This document shows positions 33,323 through 40,857 of a DNA stretch of 43,612 nt, one piece after another. The position numbers and the translations under genes are program-made. Source of the stretch: Streptomyces globisporus (lineage in GTDB: Bacteria > Actinomycetota > Actinomycetes > Streptomycetales > Streptomycetaceae); contig NZ_QWFA01000021.1 of assembly GCF_003501885.1 (NCBI RefSeq), positions 1-43,612 on the forward strand. Direction: 5' to 3'. The notes beneath the pieces are model-generated. The model was not told the DNA's origin, did no database searches, and worked only from the letters and a program-made list of their open reading frames with translations. The stretch's first letter is position 1; every line of letters begins with the position of its first letter.

Positions 33323-34002
33323 CCCTTCTTCGCCGGTCGGTGCACCTGGACGGAGAGGGCCGGCTGTTTGGCCAGGCCCAGTTCCCGGACGGCGTTCTCC
33401 AGCGCGGCGTCCAGGTCGGTCCGCACGTCGTCGAGTTCCCGGAAGTGCGAGAGCGCCCGCACCTTCGCCTTCCGCCGTCCCATCCTGACCCGTACGGACT
33501 GCACGCCGGAGACCTCGACGGCCCGGTCGCGCAGCACGAGGGCCGCGGCGGTGCGGTCGAGTCCGGCCCGGACGTCGGCGCGGTCGCGGCGCATCGGCAG
33601 CAGATCACGCAGCCCGGGGGTGAGCGCCAGCAGGATCAACCAGAGGCCGATCGCCGCGGCCACCCCGGCTCCGATGAGCACGGAGGTGTCGTCCAGGCGC
33701 TGTTCGGCCAGGCCGTCGGCGAGGGAGCGCCGCCACTGCATGGCCGGGTGATCGGCCCGTACGGCGGCGATGTCGTAGAGGAGCAGTCCGGCCGCGCCGA
33801 GGAGCACGAGGGCCAGCAGGGTGGCCGGGACCCGGCGGGCGGACCAGAAGCGGCCGGCCCGGCCGTCGCCCTGTTCCAGGGTGGGGACCGGTTCGCGGGC
33901 GTCGCCGGGCGCGTCCGGGGCGGGGGTGCGCGCGTCGTCGTCGCCAGGTTCCACGGTGGGCATCCGCCGGGTGGAGCCGGTCGGTTCGCCGGGTTCGGTC
34001 AT
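33319..34002 (-). CDS. DUF6286-family membrane protein
   Basis: A 227-residue protein with an acidic, Pro-rich N-terminus (about 1-55), two helices (about 60-78 ATLLALVLLGAAGLLLYDIAAV and 109-130 VLIGAGVAAAIGLWLILLAL), and a C-terminal cytoplasmic domain of about 85 residues (TAAALVLRDRAVEVSGVQSVRVRMGRRKAKV, ENAVRELGLAKQPALSVQVHRP) that follows the Asp23 strand and helix order. ATG at 34002 has gggagga upstream. Overlaps its neighbours by 4 bp on both sides. Confidence 0.8.
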   Translation of the reverse strand: MTEPGEPTGSTRRMPTVEPGDDDARTPAPDAPGDAREPVPTLEQGDGRAGRFWSARRVPATLLALVLLGAAGLLLYDIAAVRADHPAMQWRRSLADGLAEQRLDDTSVLIGAGVAAAIGLWLILLALTPGLRDLLPMRRDRADVRAGLDRTAAALVLRDRAVEVSGVQSVRVRMGRRKAKVRALSHFRELDDVRTDLDAALENAVRELGLAKQPALSVQVHRPAKKG

Positions 34003-34349
34003 CGGATCCTCCCGTGTGCGGCGTTCGCTCCGGCGGGATGCAGCCGTTCGACCTGGACGGCCACTTCGGGCACCTCCATGCCGGCCAGCGCCTTGACCCG
34101 CTGGGCGACCCGGCGGCGTACGGCACCGCACTGGCGGCCGATGTCGCTGGGGTAGCCGAGTTCCAGGCTGACCCGGACCCGGGCGGCGTCACGGTGCACG
34201 GTGACCGTGGCACGCGGCGACGCCCCGTCCGCGGGCGGTTCCTCGACCGCTTCCTTCGCCGCCTGGGCGGCGATCTTGGCGACGACACGGTCGGCGATCC
34301 GGGTCTCGCCCCGTTCGGCGGCGGCGACCCGGCCGGTCACCGCCGTCAC
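33999..34349 (-). CDS. Asp23/Gls24-family envelope stress protein, second copy
   Basis: A 116-residue soluble protein with the Asp23 core: GETRIADRVVAKIAAQAA, then ATVTVHRDAARVRVSLELGYPSDIGRQC and RRRVAQRVKALAGMEVPEVAVQVERLHP. Asp23 is bound to the membrane by AmaP and linked to alkaline and cell-envelope stress. Start overlaps the upstream membrane protein and end overlaps the DUF6286 gene, each by ATGA. This copy lacks the acidic C-tail of the copy at 34582-35052. Confidence 0.88.
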   Translation of the reverse strand: MTAVTGRVAAAERGETRIADRVVAKIAAQAAKEAVEEPPADGASPRATVTVHRDAARVRVSLELGYPSDIGRQCGAVRRRVAQRVKALAGMEVPEVAVQVERLHPAGANAAHGRIR

Positions 34350-34537
34350 CGTCGCCGGTCGCCGCGCTCGCGACTCCGGAAGAAGTCGCCGGGCTCCAGG
34401 TCACCGTCCAGGAAGCGGCCGGCGATGAAGCCGATCGCGCCCAGCGCGGCCACCAGTACGAAGGCTCCGAAACCGCCGAAGTATCCGGCGAATCCGAGCG
34501 CCATGCCGGCCAGCAGACCGGCGACAGCCATGCTCAT
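34346..34537 (-). CDS. Small integral membrane protein of the Asp23 operon
   Basis: A 63-residue protein with two Gly/Ala-rich helices (VAGLLAGMALGFAGYFGGFGAFVLVAALGAIGFIAGRFLDG) and a charged tail (GDFFRSRERGDRRR). The length, position and composition match the DUF2273-type small membrane protein seen in Asp23 operons of Firmicutes; I cannot confirm the family by eye. It overlaps the following Asp23 gene by 4 bp and is 44 bp after the first Asp23 gene. Confidence 0.75.
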   Translation of the reverse strand: MSMAVAGLLAGMALGFAGYFGGFGAFVLVAALGAIGFIAGRFLDGDLEPGDFFRSRERGDRRR

Positions 34538-34581
34538 CGTGTCTCTCTCCTCAACTGCCGTGCGACGGAGGTGCGGAAGGG

Positions 34582-35052
34582 CTACTGAACTCGCTGGTCG
34601 CTCTCGTCCTCGTCGTCGTCCTCGTCGGGCAGCTTGACGTCGCTGACCGCGATGTTGACCTCGACGACTTCGAGACCGGTCATGCGCTCCACCGCGGCCA
34701 CGACGTTCTCGCGGACGTCGCGGGCCACGTCGGCGATGGCCACGCCGTAGTCGACGACGATCTCCAGGTCGAGGGCCGCCTGGGACTCGCCGACCTCCGC
34801 CTTGACACCGCGGGTGACGGACTTGCCGCCGCCGGGGACCCGGTCGCGAACCGCGCCGAACGTCCGCGACAGGCCGCTGCCCATGGCGTGGACGCCGGCG
34901 ACGTCGCGTGCCGCCATCCCGGCGATCTTCTCGACGACGCCGTCGGCGATCGTGGTACGGCCCCGGGTACCGGGGTCACCGCCGCCGCGCTTGCCGAGGG
35001 ACTTGTCGCCCGAACCGCCGGTGGGGTTGTTGCGCTGGGAACTCTCAGTCAT
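34582..35052 (-). CDS. Asp23/Gls24-family envelope stress protein, first copy
   Basis: A 156-residue protein. Residues 1-32 are polar and Gly-rich. The Asp23 domain covers about 33-140: TIADGVVEKIAGMAARDVAGVHAMGSGL, VEVGESQAALDLEIVVDYGVAIADVARDVRENVVAAVERMTGLEVVEVNIAVSDV. The tail DEDDDEDESDQ is strongly acidic. It is the first gene of a five-gene operon that runs to AmaP. The ATG at 35052 has gaaggga upstream and sits 93 bp from a divergent related gene. Confidence 0.9.
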   Translation of the reverse strand: MTESSQRNNPTGGSGDKSLGKRGGGDPGTRGRTTIADGVVEKIAGMAARDVAGVHAMGSGLSRTFGAVRDRVPGGGKSVTRGVKAEVGESQAALDLEIVVDYGVAIADVARDVRENVVAAVERMTGLEVVEVNIAVSDVKLPDEDDDEDESDQRVQ

Positions 35053-35145
35053 CGCCGCTCTTCCCTTCGGGACAGGGTTGGACTTCCTTGCCCACGTTAA
35101 GTGCGCTTTCCGCATCTCGCGCCGTGGATGCGGCAGTCTGGGGCG

Positions 35146-35973
35146 ATGACGACGGCGCAGGGCCCGCGGAGGGCCGACGGATGGACCGCTGGGGTACGGG
35201 AACGGCTGGGTCTGGGCCGGCTGCTGCCGCTGGGCGGTCCGGCGGACGGCGTGTGGATCGCGGAGAGGGCTGCCGCGTCGGTGCTGCGCGGGGCGGCGGC
35301 CGGCCCCGGGGCGGTGCTCGGGGAGCTGCGGATCGGCCTGGCGGAGGAGGCGGTCCCGGTGGAGGGCACGGTGGAGGGTGATCCGGTGGCCGGCGCGAGG
35401 GGCGGGAGTGGCCCCGCCGGTGCGCGGGCCTCTGCGGACCCGGGAGGCCCGGCGTCGCCCCCGGCTCCGCCGAGCGCGCTGCCGCCGGGGCCGCTGCGGA
35501 TCGAGGCGGAGTTCTCGGCGGCCCCGGACCGGCCGCTGCCGGACACCGCGGCGGCCCTGCGCGCGGCGCTCCTGACGGCCGCCGCGGCCCGGCTGGGCCT
35601 GGAGATCGCCGAGGTGGACCTGACGGTGACGGCGTTGCTGGAGGACGGTGCGTCCGATCAGGTGACCGTGGACCAGGCCGCGCCGGCGGCCCGGGGCGCG
35701 GAGCCGGAGGGTCCGGTGGCGAAGGCGGCCGCCGGGGCGCCGGGCGTCGTCTCGCTGACCCGGGTCCTGGGCAGCCCCGTGCACACCGCGCGGGACCATG
35801 TACGGGTCGAGGTGGCGACGGCCGGGGACCACCGGGCGCTGGATGTCGCCCGGTCGGTGCGTACGGCGGTGGCGGCGGCCACGGAGGAACGGCTGCCGGT
35901 GTCGGTGCTGGTCACGGACGTGGTGGGGCGGGGCCGGGCTGCGGCGGCGGAGCCCGGCCCGGCCGACGTGTGA
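35146..35973 (+). CDS. Asp23-related protein annotated in Streptomyces as P10-like
   Basis: A 275-residue protein I recall being labelled 'nucleopolyhedrovirus P10 family' in Streptomyces; nothing in it suggests a virus. Two segments follow the Asp23 pattern: residues about 30-165, interrupted by a Gly/Ala/Pro-rich insert at about 80-120 (strands then AALRAALLTAAAARLGLEIAEVDLTVTALLED), and about 185-263 (VAKAAAGAPGVVSLTR..VRVEVATAGDHRALDVARSVRTAVAAATEERLPVSVLVTDVV). No helix for the membrane. Divergent from the Asp23 operon with a shared 93-bp promoter region. The ribosome-binding site (gggg) is weak. Confidence 0.7.
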   Translation: MTTAQGPRRADGWTAGVRERLGLGRLLPLGGPADGVWIAERAAASVLRGAAAGPGAVLGELRIGLAEEAVPVEGTVEGDPVAGARGGSGPAGARASADPGGPASPPAPPSALPPGPLRIEAEFSAAPDRPLPDTAAALRAALLTAAAARLGLEIAEVDLTVTALLEDGASDQVTVDQAAPAARGAEPEGPVAKAAAGAPGVVSLTRVLGSPVHTARDHVRVEVATAGDHRALDVARSVRTAVAAATEERLPVSVLVTDVVGRGRAAAAEPGPADV

Positions 35974-35993
35974 CGGGCTCCGGCGACGGAGTA

Positions 35994-36040
35994 CGGCCGG
36001 GCCCGGCCGCTGGTGACGGCTCGGCGGCCGGGTCCGGCCG
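35994..36040. terminator. Bidirectional terminator, P10-like gene / enoyl-CoA hydratase
   Basis: A 17-bp stem with one G-T pair (35994-36010 with 36024-36040) and a 13-base loop lies between the two convergent genes. Confidence 0.7.
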
Positions 36041-36082
36041 GGACAGCATGCGACGGCCGCCGCTCGCGCCCGCGGTGGGGCG

Positions 36083-36874
36083 TCAGTCGGTGATGCCCGC
36101 CAGGTCGCGGAGCCGGCGGCCCTGGGCGGCCCGCTCGGCGACGCGCTGCTGTTCGTAGTCGCGGGAGAGCGCGCCGGCGAGGAGGGCCTTCGTCTCGACG
36201 ACGGCGTCGCGGGGTGCCGCCAGCAGGGCGCCGGCGAGGTCGCGGGCCGCCGCGTCGAGCTGGTCGGCGGGGACCACGAGGTTGGCGAGGCCGGTGCGCT
36301 CGGCCTCCTCCGCGTGGACGAAGCGGCCCGTGGCGCAGATTTCGAGCGCACGGGCGTACCCCACGAGGTTCACCAGGGGGTGGGTGCCCGTGAGGTCGGG
36401 GACGAGACCGAGGCTGGTCTCGCGCATCGCGAACTGCACGTCCTCGGCGACGATCCGCAGATCGCAGGCGAGGGCGAGCTGGAAGCCGGCACCGATGGCG
36501 TGGCCCTGGACCGTCGCGATCGACACGAGGTCGTTGCGGCGCCACCAGGTGAACGCCTCCTGGTACTCGGCGATGGTCGCGTCGAGCTCGGCCTCCGGGC
36601 CGCGCGCCATGTCGAGGAACGACGGCTCGCCGTCGAAGCCTTCGGGAGTGAAGGCCTGCCGGTCGAGGCCCGCGGAGAAGGACTTGCCCTCGCCGCGGAG
36701 CACCACGACCCGCACCGTGCCGGGCAGCGCCCGTCCGGCCTCGGTCAACGCCCGCCACAGAGCGGGAGACTGAGCGTTGCGCTTGGCCGGGTTGGTGAGC
36801 GTCACCGTGGCGACGGCATCGTCGACGGTGAGCCGTACGCCGTCCTTGTCGAGCACAGTGTCGAGCGAGGTCAT
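36083..36874 (-). CDS. Enoyl-CoA hydratase/isomerase family protein
   Basis: A 263-residue crotonase-fold enzyme. The oxyanion-hole parts are KSFSAGLDRQAF (about residues 64-75) and GHAIGAGFQLALACDLRI (about 124-141). The ETSLGLVPDLTGTHPL segment supplies one catalytic-type Glu, while the second is Asp (PD) in place of the usual Gly/Glu context, so hydratase activity is likely but not certain; isomerase or other crotonase chemistry is possible. Single gene. The upstream gap has the direct repeat agtaa at 36911 and 36926 but no clear operator. Confidence 0.88.
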   Translation of the reverse strand: MTSLDTVLDKDGVRLTVDDAVATVTLTNPAKRNAQSPALWRALTEAGRALPGTVRVVVLRGEGKSFSAGLDRQAFTPEGFDGEPSFLDMARGPEAELDATIAEYQEAFTWWRRNDLVSIATVQGHAIGAGFQLALACDLRIVAEDVQFAMRETSLGLVPDLTGTHPLVNLVGYARALEICATGRFVHAEEAERTGLANLVVPADQLDAAARDLAGALLAAPRDAVVETKALLAGALSRDYEQQRVAERAAQGRRLRDLAGITD

Positions 36875-36930
36875 GGGGCGCCTCCGGATGGGGTGCAGTC
36901 AGCACTCGGTAGTAAGTGACTGAACAGTAA

Positions 36931-36962
36931 CCACCCGGGCGACCTTGCGGTCAGCCGGGTGG
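36931..36962. terminator. Two-step hairpin beyond the HTH gene
   Basis: ccacccgg (36931-36938) pairs with ccgggtgg (36955-36962), with gacc/ggtc around ttgc inside. It lies 57 bp past the stop of the HTH gene on the minus strand and also just upstream of the hydratase start. Confidence 0.55.
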
Positions 36963-37018
36963 CCACCCCGAAATCCGTCGGTCCCGAATGACGCCGACGA
37001 CGCCGAAATTCTGAGGCC

Positions 37019-37240
37019 TCAGGCCGAAGCGGCCTTCTTGCCCCGTGTCGCGCCGCCGCGTCCCCGCAGCGTCACCCCGGACTCGCTGAGCATCCGGTGG
37101 ACGAACCCGTAGGAGCGGCCGGTTTCCTCGGCCAGCGCCCTGATGCTCGCACCGGAGTCGTACTTCTTCTTCAGGTCTGCCGCGAGCTTGTCACGCGCGG
37201 CGCCGGTAACCCGGCTGCCCTTCTTCAGAGTCTCGGCCAC
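37019..37240 (-). CDS. Small helix-turn-helix protein, conserved in Streptomyces
   Basis: A 73-residue basic protein. Residues about 20-58 form an HTH (KKKYDSGASIRALAEETGRSYGFVHRMLSESGVTLRGRGG), with SYGFVHRML as the recognition helix, similar to resolvase or transposase-type HTH motifs. The ends are Lys/Arg/Gly-rich, as in small nucleoid-type DNA binders. The GTG start has a near-perfect gaggagg 7 bp upstream; longer frames to 37390 lack one. Regulatory targets are unknown. Confidence 0.82.
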   Translation of the reverse strand: MAETLKKGSRVTGAARDKLAADLKKKYDSGASIRALAEETGRSYGFVHRMLSESGVTLRGRGGATRGKKAASA

Positions 37241-37582
37241 CCGTGCCTCCTCATGCGAAGTGCGCTCTGGACTTCTCATGATCACCCCTCCCGCGCTTCC
37301 TGGCCACCCATTCGGCAAGGTCGGTGCGAGCGGTTTCCTTGACGAGAGGCGCGTCGACACGAGCGGAATCCCTGATTCCTGCGGGCGCACGAGGGCGCAC
37401 GGCCCTCACCGTCCGGAGAACCGGCAGGTCAGGGCCGTACGGGGAGGATCACCCGGAAAAGGGGCGCGCGACGCGTGAGCGCCGGGCGCACCACCGGAGT
37501 ACGAGACGCTCTCACGCAGATGACGGATCACGCGTAGGCCGAATGATCTATCCCCGGTGGATCGGGCAGGGGCGCGGGCGGA
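37241..37582. promoter_or_regulatory. Gap upstream of the HTH gene with a GGAATC palindrome
   Basis: A 342-bp gap without a convincing gene; it must contain the HTH gene promoter and the end of the ABC-F transcript. A perfect palindrome ggaatc-cct-gattcc lies at 37365-37379, about 125 bp upstream of the HTH start, and could be an operator. No terminator stem of note was found for the ABC-F gene. Confidence 0.35.
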
Positions 37583-39181
37583 TCAGGCGAGGGCGACGAG
37601 GTCGCGGTAGTCCGCTCCCCAGAGGTCCTCGACACCGTCCGGGAGCAGGATGATCCGCTCCGGCTGGAGCGCCTCGACGGCGCCCTCGTCGTGGGTGACG
37701 AGGACGACGGCGCCCTTGTAGGTGCGCAGCGCGCCGAGGATCTCCTCGCGGCTCGCGGGGTCGAGGTTGTTCGTCGGCTCGTCGAGCAGGAGCACGTTGG
37801 CGGAGGAGACGACCAGGGTCGCGAGCGCGAGCCGGGTCTTCTCGCCGCCGGAGAGGACGCCGGCGGGCTTGTCGACGTCGTCGCCGGAGAAGAGGAAGGA
37901 GCCGAGCGTCTTGCGGACCTCGACGAGGTCGAGGTCGGGGGCGGCGGAGCGCATGTTCTCCAGGACCGTGCGCTCCGGGTCGAGGGTCTCGTGCTCCTGG
38001 GCGTAGTAGCCGAGCTTGAGGCCGTGGCCCTGGATGATCTCGCCGGTGTCGGGCTTCTCGGCGCCGCCGAGCAGGCGGAGCAGCGTGGTCTTGCCGGCGC
38101 CGTTGAGGCCGAGGATGACGACGCGGGAGCCCTTGTCGATGGCAAGGTCGACGTCGGTGAAGATCTCCAGCGAGCCGTACGACTTGGACAGGCCCTCCGC
38201 CATCAGCGGGGTCTTGCCACAGGGGGCGGGCTCGGGGAAGCGGAGCTTGGCGACCTTGTCGGAGACCCGGACGGCCTCAAGGCCTGCCAGCAGCCGGTCG
38301 GCCCGCTTGGCCATGTTCTGGGCGGCGACGGTCTTGGTGGCCTTGGCGCGCATCTTGTCGGCCTGCGAGTTGAGCGCGGCGGCCTTCTTCTCGGCGTTCT
38401 GGCGCTCGCGCTTGCGGCGCTTCTCGTCGGCCTCGCGCTGCTGCTGGTAGAGCTTCCAGCCCATGTTGTAGATGTCGATCTGGGAGCGGTTGGCGTCGAG
38501 GTAGAACACCTTGTTGACGACCGTCTCGACCAGTTCGACGTCGTGCGAGATCACGACGAAGCCGCCGCGGTAGGTCTTGAGGTAGTCGCGCAGCCAGACG
38601 ATGGAGTCGGCGTCGAGGTGGTTGGTCGGCTCGTCCAGGAGCAGGGTGTCGGCGTCCGAGAAGAGGATCCGGGCCAGCTCGACGCGGCGGCGCTGACCGC
38701 CGGAGAGGGTGTGCAGGGGCTGGCCGAGGACCCGGTCCGGCAGATTGAGCGCGGCGGCGATGGTGGCGGCCTCGGCCTCGGCGGCGTATCCGCCCTTGGT
38801 GAGGAACTCCGTCTCCAGGCGCTCGTACTTCTTCATCGCCTTCTCGCGGGTGGCGCCCTTGCCGTTCGCCATCCGGTCCTCGTTCTCGTGCATCTTGCGC
38901 AGGATCTCGTCGAGACCACGGGCGGAGAGGATGCGGTCGCGGGCGAGGACGTCGAGGTCGCCGGTGCGCGGGTCCTGCGGGAGGTAGCCCACCTCGCCGG
39001 ACTTGGTGATGGTGCCGGCCGCGGGGGCGCCTTCGCCGGCGAGGCACTTGGTGAGGGTGGTCTTGCCCGCTCCGTTGCGGCCGACGAGGCCGATGCGGTC
39101 GCCCTTGGCGATACGGAAGGAAGCGGATTCGATGAGGATGCGGGCGCCGGCGCGCAGCTCGATGCCGGAAGCGGTGATCAC
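37583..39181 (-). CDS. ABC-F family ATPase
   Basis: A 532-residue soluble protein with two ATPase domains in tandem and no membrane part, the ABC-F layout. Domain 1 has GRNGAGKT (34-41), LSGGQRRRVELARILF and LLLDEPTNHLD. A charged linker (about 240-320, QQREADEKRRKRERQNAEKKAAAL) is the ribosome-contact P-site-tRNA region. Domain 2 has GLNGAGKT, LSGGEKTRLALATLV and LLLDEPTNNLD. ABC-F proteins act on stalled ribosomes or protect them from antibiotics; the housekeeping or resistance role cannot be told from sequence. The GTG at 39181 starts the typical MITASGIELRAG; ggag is upstream. Confidence 0.92.
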   Translation of the reverse strand: MITASGIELRAGARILIESASFRIAKGDRIGLVGRNGAGKTTLTKCLAGEGAPAAGTITKSGEVGYLPQDPRTGDLDVLARDRILSARGLDEILRKMHENEDRMANGKGATREKAMKKYERLETEFLTKGGYAAEAEAATIAAALNLPDRVLGQPLHTLSGGQRRRVELARILFSDADTLLLDEPTNHLDADSIVWLRDYLKTYRGGFVVISHDVELVETVVNKVFYLDANRSQIDIYNMGWKLYQQQREADEKRRKRERQNAEKKAAALNSQADKMRAKATKTVAAQNMAKRADRLLAGLEAVRVSDKVAKLRFPEPAPCGKTPLMAEGLSKSYGSLEIFTDVDLAIDKGSRVVILGLNGAGKTTLLRLLGGAEKPDTGEIIQGHGLKLGYYAQEHETLDPERTVLENMRSAAPDLDLVEVRKTLGSFLFSGDDVDKPAGVLSGGEKTRLALATLVVSSANVLLLDEPTNNLDPASREEILGALRTYKGAVVLVTHDEGAVEALQPERIILLPDGVEDLWGADYRDLVALA

Positions 39182-39384
39182 GGAAAAAACTCCAGGGCAG
39201 TCAGGACGGCGGAGGGACGAGGGCGGAGGTCTCTCGACGCCGCTAATGCACAAGGAGGTAGGCCATACGGCCATTCTACTGGCGGTGCGCAACTGCTTTT
39301 CCGCGTGCCCGGTGGCACGAACCGTCCGATACTCGGCGCAGGGCGGCACGCTGTCGCCCGCCCGACACCGAGGGTGGTGCGAGC
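39182..39384. promoter_or_regulatory. Divergent promoter region, ABC-F / zinc metallopeptidase
   Basis: A 203-bp gap. On the minus strand it holds a seven-codon open frame (39243-39266, MAYLLVH) before the ABC-F start, which could be a leader peptide but has no ribosome-binding site. On the plus strand a perfect aaggaggt (39252-39259) is followed by no start codon. Nothing else stands out. Confidence 0.3.
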
Positions 39385-40275
39385 GTGCAGTTCGACGACG
39401 ACGCCGATCTGGACACCTCCGAGGTCCAGGACGTGCGCGGCAGCCGGATCCCGGGCGGGCGGGCCACCGTGGGCGGGGGAATCGCCGGGGTGATCGCCCT
39501 GATCCTGGGTCTGCTCTTCGGCGTCGGACCCGACGAGCTCGGGCTCTCCTCCGACGGCGCGGACCCGGCGGCGACCTCCTCGTCGGCCGGTCAGGTGCAG
39601 GAGAGCTGCCTGAAGGGGCAGGACGCGAACAGCCGTGAGGACTGCCGGACGGTGGCGGTGGTCAACAGCGTGCAGGACTTCTGGCGGCTGGAGTTCCAGC
39701 GTCGTGACGCCACGTACGCGGGGGCCCGGACGGTCCTGTTCAGCCGGCAGGTGGGCACCGCCTGCGGGGCCGCCACCTCGGCGGTCGGGCCGTTCTACTG
39801 CCCCGGCGACCGCAAGGTCTATCTGGACCTCGGGTTCTTCGAGGACCTGCGGACGAAGTTCGGCTCCAGCGGCGGCCCGTTCGCGCAGGCGTACGTGGTG
39901 GCGCACGAGTACGGCCACCATGTGCAGAACCTGATGGGCACGCTGGGCCGGTCGCAGGACGGGCGGCAGGGCGAGAACAGCAACGCGGTGAGGGTCGAAC
40001 TGCAGGCCGACTGCTACGCCGGGGTCTGGGCGCACCACGCCACGACGACGCCGGACGAGTCGACCGGCCGGCCGCTGATCACCGAGCTGACCCGGGCGGA
40101 CATCCGGGACGGCCTGGACGCGGCGGCGGCGGTGGGCGACGACCGGATCCAGGAGCGGTACCAGGGCCGGGTCACCCCGGAGTCGTGGACGCACGGTTCG
40201 GCCGCGCAGCGGCAGCAGTGGTTCTCCACCGGGTTCAGCACGGGCGACATGGAGCGGTGCGACACGTTCGCCTGA
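39385..40275 (+). CDS. Neutral zinc metallopeptidase (YpfJ-type)
   Basis: A 296-residue membrane-anchored peptidase. Residues 1-30 are polar, followed by a signal-anchor helix (about 31-48, [18 protein letters not shown]). The zinc motif is HEYGHH (174-179) after AYVVAHEYG, and [14 protein letters not shown] supplies the third ligand Glu. Two conserved Cys pairs ([27 protein letters not shown]) may form disulfides outside the cell. The catalytic domain thus faces out. GTG start at 39385. Substrate unknown. Confidence 0.88.
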   Translation: MQFDDDADLDTSEVQDVRGSRIPGGRATVGGGIAGVIALILGLLFGVGPDELGLSSDGADPAATSSSAGQVQESCLKGQDANSREDCRTVAVVNSVQDFWRLEFQRRDATYAGARTVLFSRQVGTACGAATSAVGPFYCPGDRKVYLDLGFFEDLRTKFGSSGGPFAQAYVVAHEYGHHVQNLMGTLGRSQDGRQGENSNAVRVELQADCYAGVWAHHATTTPDESTGRPLITELTRADIRDGLDAAAAVGDDRIQERYQGRVTPESWTHGSAAQRQQWFSTGFSTGDMERCDTFA

Positions 40276-40283
40276 TCCGGGCC

Positions 40284-40325
40284 AGCCGGTCCGGGACAGC
40301 CAGTGCGGGACAGCCGGTCCGGGAC
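40284..40325. repeat. Three 14-bp tandem repeats after the metallopeptidase gene
   Basis: The unit agccggtccgggac occurs three times without spacer (40284, 40298, 40312). Copies 1 and 3 are identical and copy 2 has two changes. It starts 9 bp after the stop codon. Confidence 0.75.
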
Positions 40326-40406
40326 GGCCTGCCGTTGTCAGCGCCTGATGGAAGACTGAGACGCAGATCACATCGGACGGTGCGGACGGCAGGAGAGGTG
40401 AGTGTC

Positions 40407-40820
40407 ATGGCGGGCGCGGCGAGCGGGGTTCCGACGATCTACCCGACGATCCTCTACGACGACGCGAGGGCGGCGATCAGGACGCTGACCCAGGGTCTCG
40501 GGTTCACCGAGGAGGCGGTGTACGAGGGCGAGAACGGCAGTGTGCTGCATGCCGAGCTGTCCTTGGGCAACGGCAGGGTGATGCTCGGTTCCAAGGGGCG
40601 CGAGGGAGTGTTCGCGCGGGCGATGGCGGGCGCGGGCCCGGCGGGGGTGTACGTGGTGGTCGACGAGGTGGACGAGCACTGTGCCCGGGCCAGGGAGTTC
40701 GGCGTGGAGATCCTGATGGAGCCGACCGACCAGGACTACGGCTCCCGGGACTACATGGCGCGGGACGCCGAGGGCAATGTGTGGAGCTTCGGGACGTACG
40801 CCCCGGGGTCCGCCGGCTGA
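40407..40820 (+). CDS. VOC-family glyoxalase/bleomycin-resistance-type protein
   Basis: A 137-residue single-domain protein with the paired beta-alpha-beta-beta-beta modules of the vicinal-oxygen-chelate fold: TIYPTILYDDARAAIRTLTQGLGFTEEAV, HAELSLGNGRVMLG, then VYVVVDEVDEHCARAREFGVEILMEPTDQDYGSRDYMARDAEGNVWSFGTY. The DYGSRDYMARDAEGN motif marks the glyoxalase/DUF1428-like group. Role may be resistance or isomerase; not assigned. The ATG is favoured; a GTG at 40398 would add three residues. It has gaggtga nearby. Confidence 0.85.
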   Translation: MAGAASGVPTIYPTILYDDARAAIRTLTQGLGFTEEAVYEGENGSVLHAELSLGNGRVMLGSKGREGVFARAMAGAGPAGVYVVVDEVDEHCARAREFGVEILMEPTDQDYGSRDYMARDAEGNVWSFGTYAPGSAG

Positions 40821-40857
40821 GCGGGGGCCCGGGGCGCAGGGATCCGGAACGTACGAA

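Noticed and set aside
35146..35973. Viral origin suggested by the P10 label
   Set aside because: The sequence reads as an Asp23-related bacterial protein, and no other viral gene is nearby.
39243..39266. Seven-codon leader peptide MAYLLVH before the ABC-F gene
   Set aside because: Some resistance ABC-F genes have such attenuators, but there is no ribosome-binding site and no matching anti-terminator stem.
37691..39493. A 600-codon open frame opposite the ABC-F gene
   Set aside because: Val/Gly/Glu-rich shadow frame; the ABC-F product on the minus strand has both Walker sets.
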